Of a stretch of 64,000 nucleotides of DNA, positions 1-12,981 are shown piece after piece. The position numbers and the translations under genes are program-made. This stretch comes from Sporothrix humicola (lineage: Eukaryota > Ascomycota > Sordariomycetes > Ophiostomatales > Ophiostomataceae), in contig WNYE01000032.1 of assembly GCA_021396245.1 (NCBI GenBank), positions 124,001 to 188,000 on the forward strand, in the 5' to 3' direction. Each line of letters opens with the position of its first letter. The stretch's first letter is position 1. A model generated the notes under the pieces. That model was not told where the DNA came from, did not search any database, and saw only the letters and a program-made list of their open reading frames with translations.

Positions 1-2746
1 AATTTCGTCATCATTGGCCTCGACAGTGCGCTGCTCGTGGCTCTTGATACGGTCGAGGGTACCGTCCTCAGCAAGCTCCGAAAGCAGGCCCGAGTGAAGA
101 ACGCGACCGTCACCAAGCTCAACGAGGAACTTGGTCTGAGGCGCAACCAGAGACACGTGGTGGGTGACCAGGATACGGGTGCGACCAGCACAGAGCTCGC
201 CGTTAATGCACTTCTCAAAGATGTGGCGACCGACGTGAGCGTCGACAGCACTGAAGATGTCGTCCATAACCAGAATACCGGCACGCGAGTAGATAGCACG
301 GGCAAGCGTGATGCGCCACTTCTGGCCACCACTCAGGTTGATACCGTTCGCACCAATTTCGGTGTCTTCGCCGTCCGACAGCATCTCGAGATCCTTGGTG
401 AGAGCACAGACCTCGATGGTCTTCTGGTAGCGCTCCTCGTCGACGGGCAGGCCAAAGATAATGTTCTCGCGGATGGTGGCGTTCTCAATCCAGGGAATCT
501 GGGCAATGTAAGCAATCGACTTGGGCAGGATCCAGTCACCCTTGGTGGCCTTGGAATCGTGACGGTCGGCGATGGACAGGCCTTCGGGCACAGTGATGGT
601 ACCGGCCAGGAGATCGACTTCGCCGAGAATAGCAGAGAGCATGAGACTCTTGCCGGTACCCGTCTTGCCAGAAATGACCGAAAGCTCGCCCTTGGGGAAG
701 GTGAGGTTGACGTCGCGAAGAACGAACCGCTCGCTCTCCTCAAGATCGTCATCGGCCGGCCAAGCAATCGAGGCCTTGTCAAACGCGATCTCGTCGCCAT
801 CCTTGGAGATCTTGGTAATATCAGGGCTCAAGAGGTACTCCTCAATACGCTTGATCGAAACCCAGGCATCAAGAAGATCCGTCGTCAGCTCAGGAACGAC
901 AGACAGAGTAACCTCCAGAGCACGGAAAACACCGAGACTGACGAAAGCAACAGATGGGCTAAGCTCGCCATGGATGTAGGCGTAGACAGACAGGGAGATG
1001 GCAGACAGGGCAATGGGGCTCGTGACCCAGCAGGCAATCAGAATTGCATCGTAGCTGAAGACATCCCAGACGCTCTTGAGCTCACGGTTGCGGACTTCGC
1101 CAATCTTCTCCTCCCACTGGGGCTCGAGGGCAGAGAACTTGATCTGGCGGATGCCCTGCAGAGCCTCGGTGACAACCTCAAGCTTCTCGTCACGCAGTTT
1201 CATCAGCTGGTCCTGGGCATTCGAGTAGAGCTTGGAGAAGTAGATGTTGAAGGGCATGATGATAACCATGGACGTGAAACCGGCAGCCAGGGGAATCCAG
1301 CCGAGAAGGCTGACAAGGAACGTGAGAGACACGATAAGCTTGAACAGACTGCCAGGGAAGAGGTTCTGGTAAGCGCAGAAATCCGAGACACGCTTGCCGT
1401 CGACACCGATCAGGTTGACAGTGCCCTGCTTGGTCTTCTTGGCGGACTCGAGATCGTCTTCCTCTTCGTCCTTGGCGGCATCGGTGACCTGAGGAACCTC
1501 GGGAGCATCGGTGGCGGTAGTCTCGGCGCTAGGACGGGCAATGGCGGGGTCGGTCGGGCCAACAGCGGCGTCCTTCTTCTTCTTGCCCTGCTTGACATCC
1601 TTGCGGCGCATGGACTTTTCGAAAATGAGAGCAGAGAGCTGGGCGCGGATAGGGATGGTGAGCTCGGCCCAAGACAGCCAGAAAACGTAGGACTCGAGGA
1701 GTGACTGGGCAATAATGGCAATGCCAAGCCATAGAACCCAAATCCAAGCATCGATACCGAAGCGCTGGCCGGGATCGCGGTCCTCAAGAATGCGCAGCAG
1801 GCGCAGAACCACCCACTGGGGCGCAAAGTTGAGAATGGCAGTACCAAAGGTCAACACCCACTGCAGAGCAAAGGGAATGGCGTGAGCGCGAGCAATCGAG
1901 AGCCAGAGGCGCTTGACAGGGTACTTTCCGTTGCGCCAGTTGGCAGACATGTTGACGGCACGGGTCAAGTGGTTCGGGCGGGGCATATCAGTGAGATCGA
2001 GCGTCTTCTTGGTGACCGAGAGTCTCATAAGGTCGGACGGCCACGAGAAGGTGAAGCGGCTGTAAGCAGTCGTCGTGTACATGCGGTCGACCAGCTCATC
2101 CTGGTAGTAAACTTCGGGGCGGCGCGGCAGGAGCACGCTGAATGCAGAGACGGCGATAACACCGACAAGCTCGGCGACCCGGAGGCCGAAGAGCAGGCGG
2201 TTATGCTTGATCAGGTCTTCGACAACCTTGGAGTCCAGAGTAACAGTGACGTAGGCCAGAGTAAGGCCGCACACAAAAGTGAACAGACCAAAGTGGTAGG
2301 CCTCAGACGAGCGGCGAATGGCCACGATGGCGATCGCCTGGATGAGAACGAGGAGCTGTAACCGTTAGCTTGGAGGCAACATGGGAGACAAGACAACAAG
2401 ACATGGCGATGGCCAAAAAGTGAAAACATACCCACGAGGCAGTAACGAGCCAGTTCTCAACAAACAGCTTATCACGGCCGTCGTTGAGCGTGGCTAGAGC
2501 CGAGGCGGCCAGCGAAGCGCCGGCGCCGAGAAGGGCGGAGAGCAGCACAGCGGCCTTGGGCAGCTTGTCGGAGAACACGGCGTCCGACTCGGCCGTGGCC
2601 TTGCCGTCGGCATCGCTGTAGACGTCATCGCTGCGCTGCTCGCGCTTAATGATCTGGGCAACAAGACCAGACACAGAGGGGTAAGTCAAGAGGGTGATGG
2701 CAGCCAATGCGGCACCAACTCCAAGAATCATGGATTCATCGTGCAT
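1..2746 (-). CDS. ABCC-family (MRP/Ybt1-like) full-size ABC transporter, 3' part outside window
   Basis: This is the N-terminal 890 residues of an ATP-driven membrane exporter of the ABCC (multidrug resistance-associated) family, probably vacuolar or plasma-membrane. Exon 1 is 2746-2432 and exon 2 runs from 2355 through the left edge; the intron 2431-2356 has GTATGT, a CTAAC branch site and CAG. The first ~190 residues hold about five hydrophobic segments (a TMD0 typical of long ABCC proteins), then a first six-helix domain. The first nucleotide-binding domain shows Walker A GKTGTGKS at residues 668-675, the signature LSGGQ at 779-783, and a Walker B ending LVMDD followed by FSAVDAH. The LSGGQKWRIT signature and VTHH switch resemble fungal Ybt1/Vmr1-type transporters; that subfamily call is inference. 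The second half (TMD2, NBD2) must lie left of the window. Substrate cannot be told from sequence. Confidence 0.93.
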
Positions 2747-5700
2747 GATTGGCGACGAACGCGCGTTTGGAGAAAACTTGTCCAGCCTTGCAGCGTTTTC
2801 ACGCTGTCGGGGGGTTCCGTGGTTGGAGGGTTTGACTTTGTTGCGCGGGTGTTTTTGTTTTCTTCTTTTCTTTTGTGAACTTCTTTTCTTTTTCTCGCCA
2901 GCAAAACCCTTCTCTCAAAAAAGAAGGGAGAACGAGGTCTTTTGACTGTCCAATGCTTTTACACCAAAACTGGCAAAGACGCAGGGATGCAGGGAAACAA
3001 AGCAAACAGACAAAAGAGGGAAAGACAAAAAAAGAGAGAATGAAGGAGCAAGGACAAAAATAAATCAGGAGTGAATGCAGAATATCAATGCCTGGGGCAG
3101 GCAACGAACGGGAAACAAGCAGCAAAATAAGAGAACAAACCAATCCTACGCATGAGGAGGAGTGGAGAGGCAAGCCAGACGAAAGTCGCTAACGGAGCTT
3201 GTGGTAGTCAGACCAGAAAAGGCCGGATGGGAGGCGGAGTGGAGAATATGCAGAGCGGATGACGGGGGTGGGCGAGGGACCGTGAAAGGGGAAAAAAAAA
3301 AGGTAAAATAAAAAAAAGAAGAGGAATCAAAACATAGGGCCCCGGGGGCCAGAAGAGGGGGACGCCAAAATGAAGTAGAAACAACTAGTATCAGGAGAAA
3401 AGAAGCAAAAGAGAAGCTTCAGAGGACGGAGAGTCGAGAAATGTACGGTGTTGCAGAGGTTCAAAGCAATGCAAGTAGGACGCAGGAAAAGGGCGAGGCG
3501 GCGGAAGCTAGCTCGGGACCCTGGTTTTGTATTTGTATCTTTTGGGCTGTATTCGCAGATGTCGTAATCCGATAATGTGATAGCAGCATGGACGCGCGGG
3601 CAACTTAACCTAAGCTGGTAGCAACCTCGATGGGTCCTTCTTTCATGGGGGGCAGATCGAGGCTGTGGGAAGAACAAAAGAATTGAGTGCGTCAAAGACA
3701 CAGGCACGGGGAGTCAGAAAGCACAGAAAGTAAGAAAATGACGATGATGGAGACGTGAGTCAAGATGCCGAGATTTCAGAGAATCAGAATGGAAAAAGGC
3801 AGGATGCACAATGCAGAATATGCAGCTCCAGAAAAGGGGCAGATCTGGGGCGAGAACGTGATGTTTACAGTGTAAGAGGAAAGAGGCTGGGGGGTTGCAG
3901 TTTCTTCAAATTGGCAGGTGCAGGGCGTTTGATGGGGGGCGGCAGGTGCAATGGAGATAACGCAGGAAGGCGAGATGGAGGAAACCGGATCGAGGTCAGG
4001 AAGGAACAGGACACGGAAAGTTGTCGAGGAAGGAGGCCTAATAAACAAGGCAAGAGCAAACCTGCACAGAAACAAGCGCTGATAGAAAACAATCGCGCAT
4101 CTGTTTTGGCAGACGTCAATTTGCATTCGTGATACGAACTATCATGGCAGGAAAATGTCGAAATGCGAATAATGGGGACAATCGAGACAATCAACACATA
4201 AATCTGGTTCCTTCTCACAGCCTGTTCCCTCTGTAATACAAGAAATAGTGTCCAGGGCCACACCGCTTTGCCGATCCGAGATAATGGTTTGACTCATCGG
4301 CGAGCCAGGAAGGCGCGAACGAGGGGCAAGCCCGGCCGGCGAGTGGCAGCTAATACCTGCCAAGCAGGGCACTGGCGGCAATCTACAGGGAAAAGAGGCG
4401 AGTCTGAATTGGGAAGGAAGAAAGCCACGAAACGAAATTCACGGAGCAGCAGGTGCAATGGTAACTCCGCCCAGGTACGGAGGTACTTTCTCAGTTTTCC
4501 AGGCAGAAAATCTGCTTACGGGACAAGGAAAAGAGAGAAAGGGTAACAAGACAAAAAATAAAATACCCTTACAAAAAGTCAACAAAAACCAACAGAAGTA
4601 CTCTTCTCTGCAAGGAGCAAGATGACGGCGTCGGATGCATGTGCGTGCTACACTGGTGGAGGGTGTGCATATAGACAGGCTCAAGGGTAGACACAGCCAA
4701 AGTCGTATTGCTACACACGGCCACCTAGGAGGAAAACTACGGCGTTGAATATAGCACGTAAGGTGTCCAGCAGCAGCACGGCATTGAACGTGGGACATGG
4801 AATCAATCTCGAGGAAAGCGAGGCTCGCGGCCGGGAAGGTGCGAAGCAGCAACTTGCCTTTCTCAGAAAAATGGCAGAAACGAAGAATTAATGTGAAAGA
4901 GCGGCCAGTGCCCGCTTTTACCGCCCGCCGTTCCTGCCATCTGACTCCCCGTACGACGTATTTACATACGGGCGAAAGTATTGCGGTGGGGACGATGGAA
5001 AGGGTCGAGTAGGGAAAGAACGAGAGGAGGTTGGAGCGGGAGGTTGCGGTTGGTCAGGGCTGTTAAGAACTTTCCCTTCACGGCAAGAGAGGCACCCCCA
5101 CCCGGCCGCTGCTAGTGGATGCTTGTGGGTGGCCACTGCTCGTGGTTTTTTTTCGAGCCCAGTCCCTTATGGCAAGAACGTGTCCGCGACCAGCCGGGCT
5201 TGACAGGTGAAAATCGAAGTTTAAAAAAATGAAAAAGAAAGAACAAAAGCTGAAAGCGATGATAGCCATGAAGCCGTCCAGGGGCGACAAAAAAAAAAAG
5301 CTTCCTCGGTGGTCTTTTGTGCTCTCGTACATCATGTCTACCATCTGCAGCCTCGTCCCCGGCCGGATGTGTCATTGAACCGGGACTCCGCCCAGTCTTC
5401 TGGCGATGGGCAATGACTCTGCCCGGTATAACTTTCTTGATATTTCAGCAACTTTCGCCTCTTCTTACACCTACCTGGCCATTGTTTATGGTAACCGCTG
5501 TTCTTGCCTGAAGTCTCTCATAGTATGACCCATTATGATATTTCCAAAGCGAAGGAGCCAAGGATCGGCTGGAGATCTCGGGAGCTTGGACTCAAGAAAT
5601 TGTGTAAGTTCTCTCATATCCTGAGGCAGGCTGGCGGTGCACAGTACCACGCTAAGGCAAGGAAGAGACATTGAAGAAAAAACACAGGTGCGGCAGTCCA

Positions 5701-8700
5701 GGCAGCCAGGCAGCAATGAGACATGTGGACTTCGGCACGGTTAGGAAAAAGAAAGGGAAAATAAAGGAGGGTAAGTCAAAGTAGACGGCGAAGGGTGAAA
5801 TGTCGGAGACAATTTGCAAATCCTGGACGGCAGGTGCATCGACATGCAGGGAGAGGATGGCAGAGGAGCAGAAAAGGATAAAAAAAGATGGGAGACGCCG
5901 TACGTCTATCAAGACCGAAAACGAAGGCGGGGGAACGACATTTGCTGCGACTTCGACGACAAAGTCGGTGTAAGAGGCTGGTCAGCCGACTTGCATGGTG
6001 AGGGCAGTTCCCGGTAGGAAGCTTGGTAAATGGCAAAATGCTCTTTTCTGGTGCCTCTCATTTTTTTTTTTTTTTTCTTTTGCTTTCTCGCATTCTGTTG
6101 GGTGCCTTCTCTTGCATGTCCGCCGCACGGCTGCAGTCTGCATGTTGCAGTCTTCTCCTGCAGCCCAGTCCGATCCTCGGACGCTGTGTCAAAGGGGAGC
6201 AGAGGTGAGGATCGAAATATTCCAACGAAAACGCGGCTGCTGCACAATCTGCCTGATTTGTACGAAAATTTCGAGAATTCTATCCTAAGACCGTGCCGCC
6301 TATTTCCAGAAACACAAAAGTACAAGTACGGATGACACAGTGGTTGATTGGGACTATTCGCGGCACATTATAGAAATCAAAGATGCACGAAAACTACTGA
6401 CACAACATCCAGCCCCAGAAAGCACAGGCCACCCGCTCTTCTGCCTCTGTCTTTAAACTTCTTCGATATCCTGTCGTGATATTTGGGAGCCTACCACAAC
6501 CTCGCATCTCACAAACGGTTTTTACCTTTCTGCCTCGACGGATAACTGATATGGGAGCTCTAGATAGAATCTCCCCATGCCCCACTACCCCTGCCCACGG
6601 AACGACCTCCCGGACCGATCCACTTTGGAGACAGCACTGAGAGGCAACAGGATAACGAAGAAAACAAAGTCCAGAGAGTCCTGTGAACCTAGAGTCCTGA
6701 AGATCGAATTAGGCTGCGTCTTTTACGAATGAGTGGCCGTCGATGGGGACTCTCACCAAGGAGGCAAACAGAAATTCAAAGACAGATGAAGAAAGATATA
6801 AACATGGCTGCAACAGTGGGCAGGGCCGAAAGGTCACAAAAAATTAAGCATCGGCCCCAGCGGCGGGTCTAATGCACGGCTCTGTGACCAGACCTGGCTT
6901 TCGTGCCTCTGGAGTGGGCTTCACATCCTTTCGTTTTCAAAAGTCCCCACCCTCTTGTGGTCTTTTGCCTTTTCGCCCTGCCTTTTCGTCGTTTTCGATC
7001 CTTTTAGCTTGTCGTTTCCCCATTCACACGGCTGCCTTTTGTTTCGACCTTCCTCTTTCTTCACTTTACAGCCGCCCACCCTCCCTGCCAATGTCTTGTC
7101 CATCTTTTATTTCCTTCCCGTATCTCTCTTCGTAGTGGTCGCCTGTCCGTAAGCACGGAACGACTTCACCTCTCCTCTAATTATCGAGATTATCCTAGAA
7201 GCTGTTGTCCCCATTTGTTTCAATTTTGTGCCCCTCTCCCATCTCTTTCACGTCGTCGTGTGCCATATTTGTATCCCCTTCCACTATCGCAATATCAGTA
7301 ACCGACTTTCTATGCCTTGCTGCCTTGTTACTTAGATAGCTATTTACGACGTAAAATGTCAATAAATCCCACGAGTTGGTGATATGATCGACACATGGGC
7401 TCTGGTTGTATCTTGCATACATAGCGATTTGGACGCACCCCCCTTCCTTCTTCTGCCCCCATTCTGCAGCCCGGCATACCCAAATGAATGTTGCGAATAT
7501 AATCGCGTGCTTGTTTGTCTGTGACTCACAGCTCGTTGTTCACCAATTTGGAATAAATGCTTCGCGGGGGACAATTCCTCCGGCTTGTCACCTTTCCCGC
7601 ATATCTTGTTTCTCTTCTCATTTTCATATTTTATTTCAAACCTCCTTCCATTTGTGCATTGGTGTCTTGCTTGTCCCTTTTTGGCTTTTGCATTGTCGTT
7701 TGTTTTGCCTTGTCATGTTTCTTGACATTTGCCCCTCATCGTCTTGTTTTATTCCCCTTGTGCTGCACTCCATTTTGTTGTGTCATTGTCACACCGCCGA
7801 TAATTGGTGGCAGCGAGTCAGAACACAGCCTGGTTTGACGGTGTGGTCTCTTTTTCCCGGGCGTGGGATGTGACCAGACAAGGCGCCATGCGCGGAGAGG
7901 CCCGAGGAGACTAACACGTATGTAACCGACGAGAAAAAAGTACGTGAAAACGCCACTGAAAAAACAAACAGAAAGAAAAGAACATGGAAAGCAAAGATGG
8001 TGTGTCGCGGAGACATCACATCCTTCGAACCAGGAAAACACTGTCCTCGGCCACTTTTGTTGGGGGTCATCAGATGATACTTTGAGGAAGAATACGGCTG
8101 CAACAAACTCTCCAAAGGCTACTACCACAACAATCATATTGAGCAAATGCTCACAAATGCCCACCAATCGCAACTTAGGGCTCCAGCCGTGCCTCGCAGG
8201 GCCGGCAGGGCAAGGCCGCATGACCTGCCGGGGACCTTGGTAAGATGATAGATCTGAACCGAGTAAACTGCAGGTTGACTTGCATCGTAATTATAAAGGC
8301 GGACAAGAGGCATAAAAGCAGATATGAAAAAGAAGGGTATAATTAAAGTACGTCGAATCAAGCGTTTATCAAGTACGGCGTATTTGTATGAAGAAAAGCT
8401 TGCCCCCTGATAACAGGAAGGAACGGTCGGCCAACATGAGGAAAGGGCAACCACTTGATAATCCTCACTCTCCGGCAGTGTGAAACAGCACAAAATGGGT
8501 GGAAACGGGCATACGACGTACACGGGGCAGTTGAGGCGCCGTTCGTTCTCGCCATGCATAAACGGGGGCGCCTTTGTGATTGTGATGGCCTCGTCTGGGT
8601 TCAAACGGGCTCGTCTCTTAATCGTGTATTTCACGCATACCTGTTTTCTGCATGTGCTTTACACGTTGTGGTGCTTTTGCACCTTCCCAATGCTGGTCGT

Positions 8701-9657
8701 GTTGATAACAGGATCCTGCCAAAAGTGCTTGCATTTCTGTTAGTCGCCAATGCCAGAAGGGCAGGAAGGCCCACAGTGAGAGAAGCACAGTCTTGAAACG
8801 GCAGGACGTCCCCGGTTTGAGGAACCGCTCTCAGGACAGGCGATCCGTAAAGCATGCACCGCAAAGCGTCTCTGTGTCCCACAATCGCAGCGTACGATCC
8901 AGTGTAGAGTCTCCGTTATCTTGCAAGGCCAAGCCGCACACCGCATCCGTCGATTTCGTTCCCGGGTTCCGGTATGGGCACGAGACGTTCCACGGCCTCG
9001 CCGGCGAAGCAAACCGTTGATATTCGCACAGTGCTAGTAATTGGCGTAAATCACACTGTACGAGTAGCTCCACTACCGTGTTCTGGCGTTTTGGCAACAA
9101 CCCCGGCTGCACTCTGTCAATGGGCCAATCGCGCTCCGGCAAAGCCACTTACTTTACACGACAAGACGCGACGCCCCAATCTGGATGTGGCCCATGCCTC
9201 AATTGTCGAGCGTTTTGATTCCTCCTGTGGCTTGCACCTGCCGTTTGGTGTCTCCTGCGTTGATCAACTTCCAGGCATTGTTCCTTCCGCATCGTCTGCA
9301 CCCGCCTTCTTGTCTCGAACAACAAACGACATTCGTTCCTTCCTCTGCGACACTCCCCCAGATTTTGCCCCGGCTCCTTTGGTCCCAAAATTGAGGCTCC
9401 AAAACTTCGTGATACTTCAGTTCCCCCTCACGCCAGATCTGGTCAGCACCGTTGAAGAATCAACCGCCCACCAATTCTACGACTTCCATCCTCCCGTTCA
9501 CGACGACAAGCTTCATTGTGCTCCATCGATAGCACAGGCCCAAATCAGATACCTTTGAACGCGAAGGCACAGCTCCCTCCGACCTATCGAGCTCCTCTCT
9601 TCAAGCAAAACACACAGCTCTTCGACGGGCCTCGTTCGGCCCTAATCACATGTCACG
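2747..9657. other. 6.9-kb spacer between divergent genes, no supportable gene
   Basis: This stretch separates the divergent ABC transporter and CAF-1 genes. All reading frames in it are short, low-complexity (Ser/Phe/Leu or Lys/Arg runs) and lack recognisable domains. It holds purine- and pyrimidine-rich tracts, A-runs near 3290-3320 and a T-run near 6061-6076. I found no tRNA, 5S rRNA or transposon signature. The two flanks must contain the promoters and 5' leaders; the middle may carry non-coding RNA, but nothing in the sequence proves it. TGACTCA-type heptamers occur at 4290-4296 and 7522-7528, which is unremarkable for this length. Confidence 0.6.
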
Positions 9658-12319
9658 ATGAAGAGCACCCCATTGATCATCAATTGGCACGACCAGAATG
9701 CCCCGATATACTCTGCGCACTTCGAGCCGCACGGAAAGGGCCGTTTGGCGACAGCTGGCGGCGACAACAACGTTCGGGTAAGTTGAACAGTGCCAAGATA
9801 ATCTCGATCTGGAGGAGCACAAGCTAACATATTGATAATGCAGCTCTGGAAGGTAGAGTCCGACGGCGAGAGCAGAAAGGTCGAGTACCTCTCGACTTTG
9901 GTGAAGCACACACAGGCTGTCAATGTGGTTCGATGGAGCCCACGAGGTACGTTTTTTGTCTCCCCTCCCACCTAGATCCTATCAATATCCCATCACCTTT
10001 AGATTCACCACTAACTCTGACATCACAGGTGAGCTCCTCGCATCTGCCGGCGACGATGGCAACGTAATCCTCTGGGTCCCTTCCGAAACCCACCACCCGA
10101 CCTTTGGCAACGAGGGAATCGAAGATAAGGAGAGCTGGCGGACAAAGCACATGTGCCGTTCTTCTGGCGCCGAAATCTACGATCTGGCGTGGTCTCCGGA
10201 CGGCATGTACTTTATCATCGGCAGCATGGACAACATTGCCCGCATCTACAACGCAGCCACTGGCTCTCTCGTCCGCCAGGTCGCCGAGCACAGCCATTAC
10301 GTCCAGGGTGTTGCCTGGGATCCGTTGAACGAATATATTGCAACGCAGTCGTCCGATCGTTCCGTCCATATCTACTCGCTCAAGACCAAGGATGGCCAGT
10401 ACACGCTCAACGGCCTCGACGACAAGACGCCCAAAGTCGCCAGCCATATTAAGGCCGATCTGCCGCCACGCCGTCTTGCGTCACAGAGCCCAGCACCTTC
10501 GGATGTCACCACATCCCATCGCTCGCAGCTCGCGGCTATTGACGCCGTTGGTATTAGCGGCAGTGGTCCGACATCGATGAGCTCTCCTGTCCCCTCGGCA
10601 CCGGGCACGCCCACGTCGTTTGCCCTGCCAATGAACCCTCCCAGTGTCGTTAGCCACAGCCGTCGGTCATCCTTCTCGTCACGGCGGTCTGTATCGCCTG
10701 CTCCGTCGATGCCTCTGCCAGCCGTTATGCCCATGGAGGCTTCGCCAAAGCCACACGCTACTGCCACCAGCCTTGCTATGCGCAATGCCAGCCTCTATGC
10801 GAATGAGACTTTGACGTCTTTTTTCCGCCGTTTGACTTTCACGCCCGACGGCAGCCTCCTCCTTACTCCGGCCGGCCAGTACCAGACCCAGCACCAGACC
10901 GAGGGCGCCTCCAAGCCCACCTACGAGATCACAAATACCGTCTACATCTACTCACGAGGCGGTATCAACAAGGCACCCATTGCTCATCTACCAGGCCACA
11001 AGAAGCCCTCTGTGGCTGTTCGCTGCTCGCCTATCGTCTACACCCTTCGCCAGTCCACGGCACCGCCAACTAAGCACATCACCATCGACACCTCCTCATC
11101 CGAAGAGCCTTTCCCCTCACTCCCCGAGCCCATCACCAAACCCACTTCCGCCGGCAGCACGCCCTCTGTCATGGACCCGCCGCCACCGCCAAGGTCGACT
11201 GCAAACGACAGCCAGGGTGCCGAGACTTCAGCCCCTGCTACCTCTACGTCGGCTTCCGCCGGTGCTCCTGCATCTGGCTCGTCGACAACTCCTGCGACAG
11301 CGGCAACTCCAGGGCCCAAGTCAGCGTTCGCCTTGCCTCATCGCATGATCTACGCTGTCGCCACACAGGACTCGGTCATTCTCTACGATACGCAGCAGCA
11401 GTCGCCCATTTGCGTGGTCAGCAACCTGCACTGTGCCACGTTTACTGACCTGGCCTGGTCGAGCGACGGTCTTACGTTGCTTATTTCGTCGTCAGACGGC
11501 TTCTGCTCGACGCTCTCGTTCACGCCTGGTGAGCTGGGCACCCAGCACACGGGTGACGTGACTGTGAAGCGTGAAGAGCGCGCGTCCTCTTCCGCTCAAA
11601 ACACCCCTATCCCCACCCCGACATCTGTGTTTGCACCGCCGTCTCCCTACACCGGCAGCGGAACCGGCAGCGGTAGTGGAAGCGGCACTGGCCCCCACCA
11701 TCACCAGCACCGCAACTCGGCCAGCTCCTTCTCGGCGCCCTCGCCGCCTCCCACGGCCTCTTTTGTCAGCAACCGCCCATCGTCACCGGCACGCTCCAAC
11801 TCGACATCGTCCATTGTCACGCAGCCTGGATCTGTTGTCCCACTTCCCGCAGCTTCCACAACAAATACTGGCGCCGGCGGACCAGGGTCTGTCATTAACA
11901 ATCCTCCTCTGGTCGTGGGCACTGTGCCCAGCCTGGCCGCCGCCTCGCCCAGCAACAGCAGCATCATTGCCGGCCTGGCTAACATCAAGGCGCCCGCCGT
12001 GTCTGGCGGCAGCGGCAACGCTGCAAGTGGCGGTGCTGCAGCCACGCCGCCCGAAACGCCCCGCAACCGTGCTAACAGCGCAGCCAGCAGCGTTGCCGGC
12101 AGTGTTGCAGGTAGTGTGGCGGGCAGCGTTGTGGGTGTGCCGCCTGCCGTGTCGGCCGTGCCGGCATCGTCTGCCTCTGCCTCGGGTACGAAGCGTGATG
12201 CGTCGACCATTGCTGCCTCAAGCAGCGACAACGACAGCAAAGAGGAGCCGCCCAAGAAGCGGCGTATTGCGCCGACTCTTGTCAGTGGTCTTGGTGGGAG
12301 CAGTGAGGGTAGCTCTTAA
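9658..12319 (+). CDS. cac2: Chromatin assembly factor 1 subunit B (p60/Cac2 homologue), WD40 protein
   Basis: Predicted to be the middle subunit of CAF-1, the histone H3-H4 chaperone that deposits nucleosomes behind replication forks in the nucleus. Three exons (9658-9777, 9844-9946, 10029-12319) give 837 residues; both introns are GT-AG, the first with a CTAAC branch site. The N-terminus (LIINWHDQNAPIYSAHFEP) starts the first WD repeat, and later blades end in NVRLW, NVILW, IARIY and SVHIY as in Cac2/p60. A further repeat pair lies around genomic 11340-11530. Between and after the blades are long Ser/Pro/Thr/Gly-rich linkers, including a Gly-Ser-Thr run near 11655-11690 and a repeated AGSV motif near 12085-12135. 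A basic KKRR at residues 817-820 is a likely nuclear signal. The protein is longer than yeast Cac2 because of the disordered C-terminal half. Family assignment is strong. Confidence 0.92.
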
Positions 12320-12981
12320 GGGGCGATATGTTTTCTTTTCTCCATTTTCTGCATCGTCCCCATCGGTTATCTTCTTTTCTCAATCTCATCATCTAGTTGT
12401 TGTTTTTTTGCCCTTACATCTTTTAACTTGACCAGTCCTTTTCAAAGGACAGGATTTTACAGAAAACAAAGGGGGCAAAGGGTTTATCTGCAGGCGTTAT
12501 ATTTCCAATTTGCAAATTCGTGCACTTCAATTGGTGCCCTTAAAAAGATATACCGGTTTTCTTTCTCGTTTTCACTCTGTCAAATGTTTGGCGTTGGGTC
12601 TTTTCTCTGCAACTCTTTCCTAATCTTCATTTTTTAGTCTTTCAAATGGGCAATCTTAAAAATACATGTTTTCGACATATCCTCCGCACGTTCCGTAGCA
12701 CTCAGCTGCAAGTTTCGTGATATTTTTAAATGAAAATGACCGTAGTCAGCTTTTCCACCTTTCTGCGCCCGGCCGGCCATTATTCTTTTCCTTGTCCTCC
12801 CAAACAACCTGGTCATAGTTCGTCCAATAACCGCCATTGATCCATCGTCAAAATTATAATATATGATAAGCACGAGAGCCAAATATCATCGTAGCCATTG
12901 CAACACTTGCCGGTATGGCCTTTTCAAAGCCCGCAAAAGAATCAAAAGATCAAATCCGGCCTCCCCGACCCCCCCTTCCAT
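12320..12981. other. Convergent 3' spacer
   Basis: About 660 bases lie between the stop codons of the CAF-1 gene and the convergent membrane-protein gene. The stretch is T-rich on the plus strand just after the CAF-1 stop, consistent with 3' UTR and polyadenylation sequence. I see no gene or RNA in it. Confidence 0.6.

Noticed and set aside
37..1704. Plus-strand open frame of 555 codons
   Set aside because: It is the antisense shadow of the ABC transporter, whose minus-strand frame has Walker A, LSGGQ and Walker B motifs. GC-rich codon usage keeps the opposite frame open.
7990..8060. tRNA-like B-box (GGTTCGAAGG on the minus strand)
   Set aside because: The flanking bases do not form a T-stem or acceptor stem and no matching A-box is present.
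8974..9558. 195-codon frame upstream of the CAF-1 gene
   Set aside because: Composition is not protein-like, no domain is visible, and it lies in probable promoter/leader DNA.
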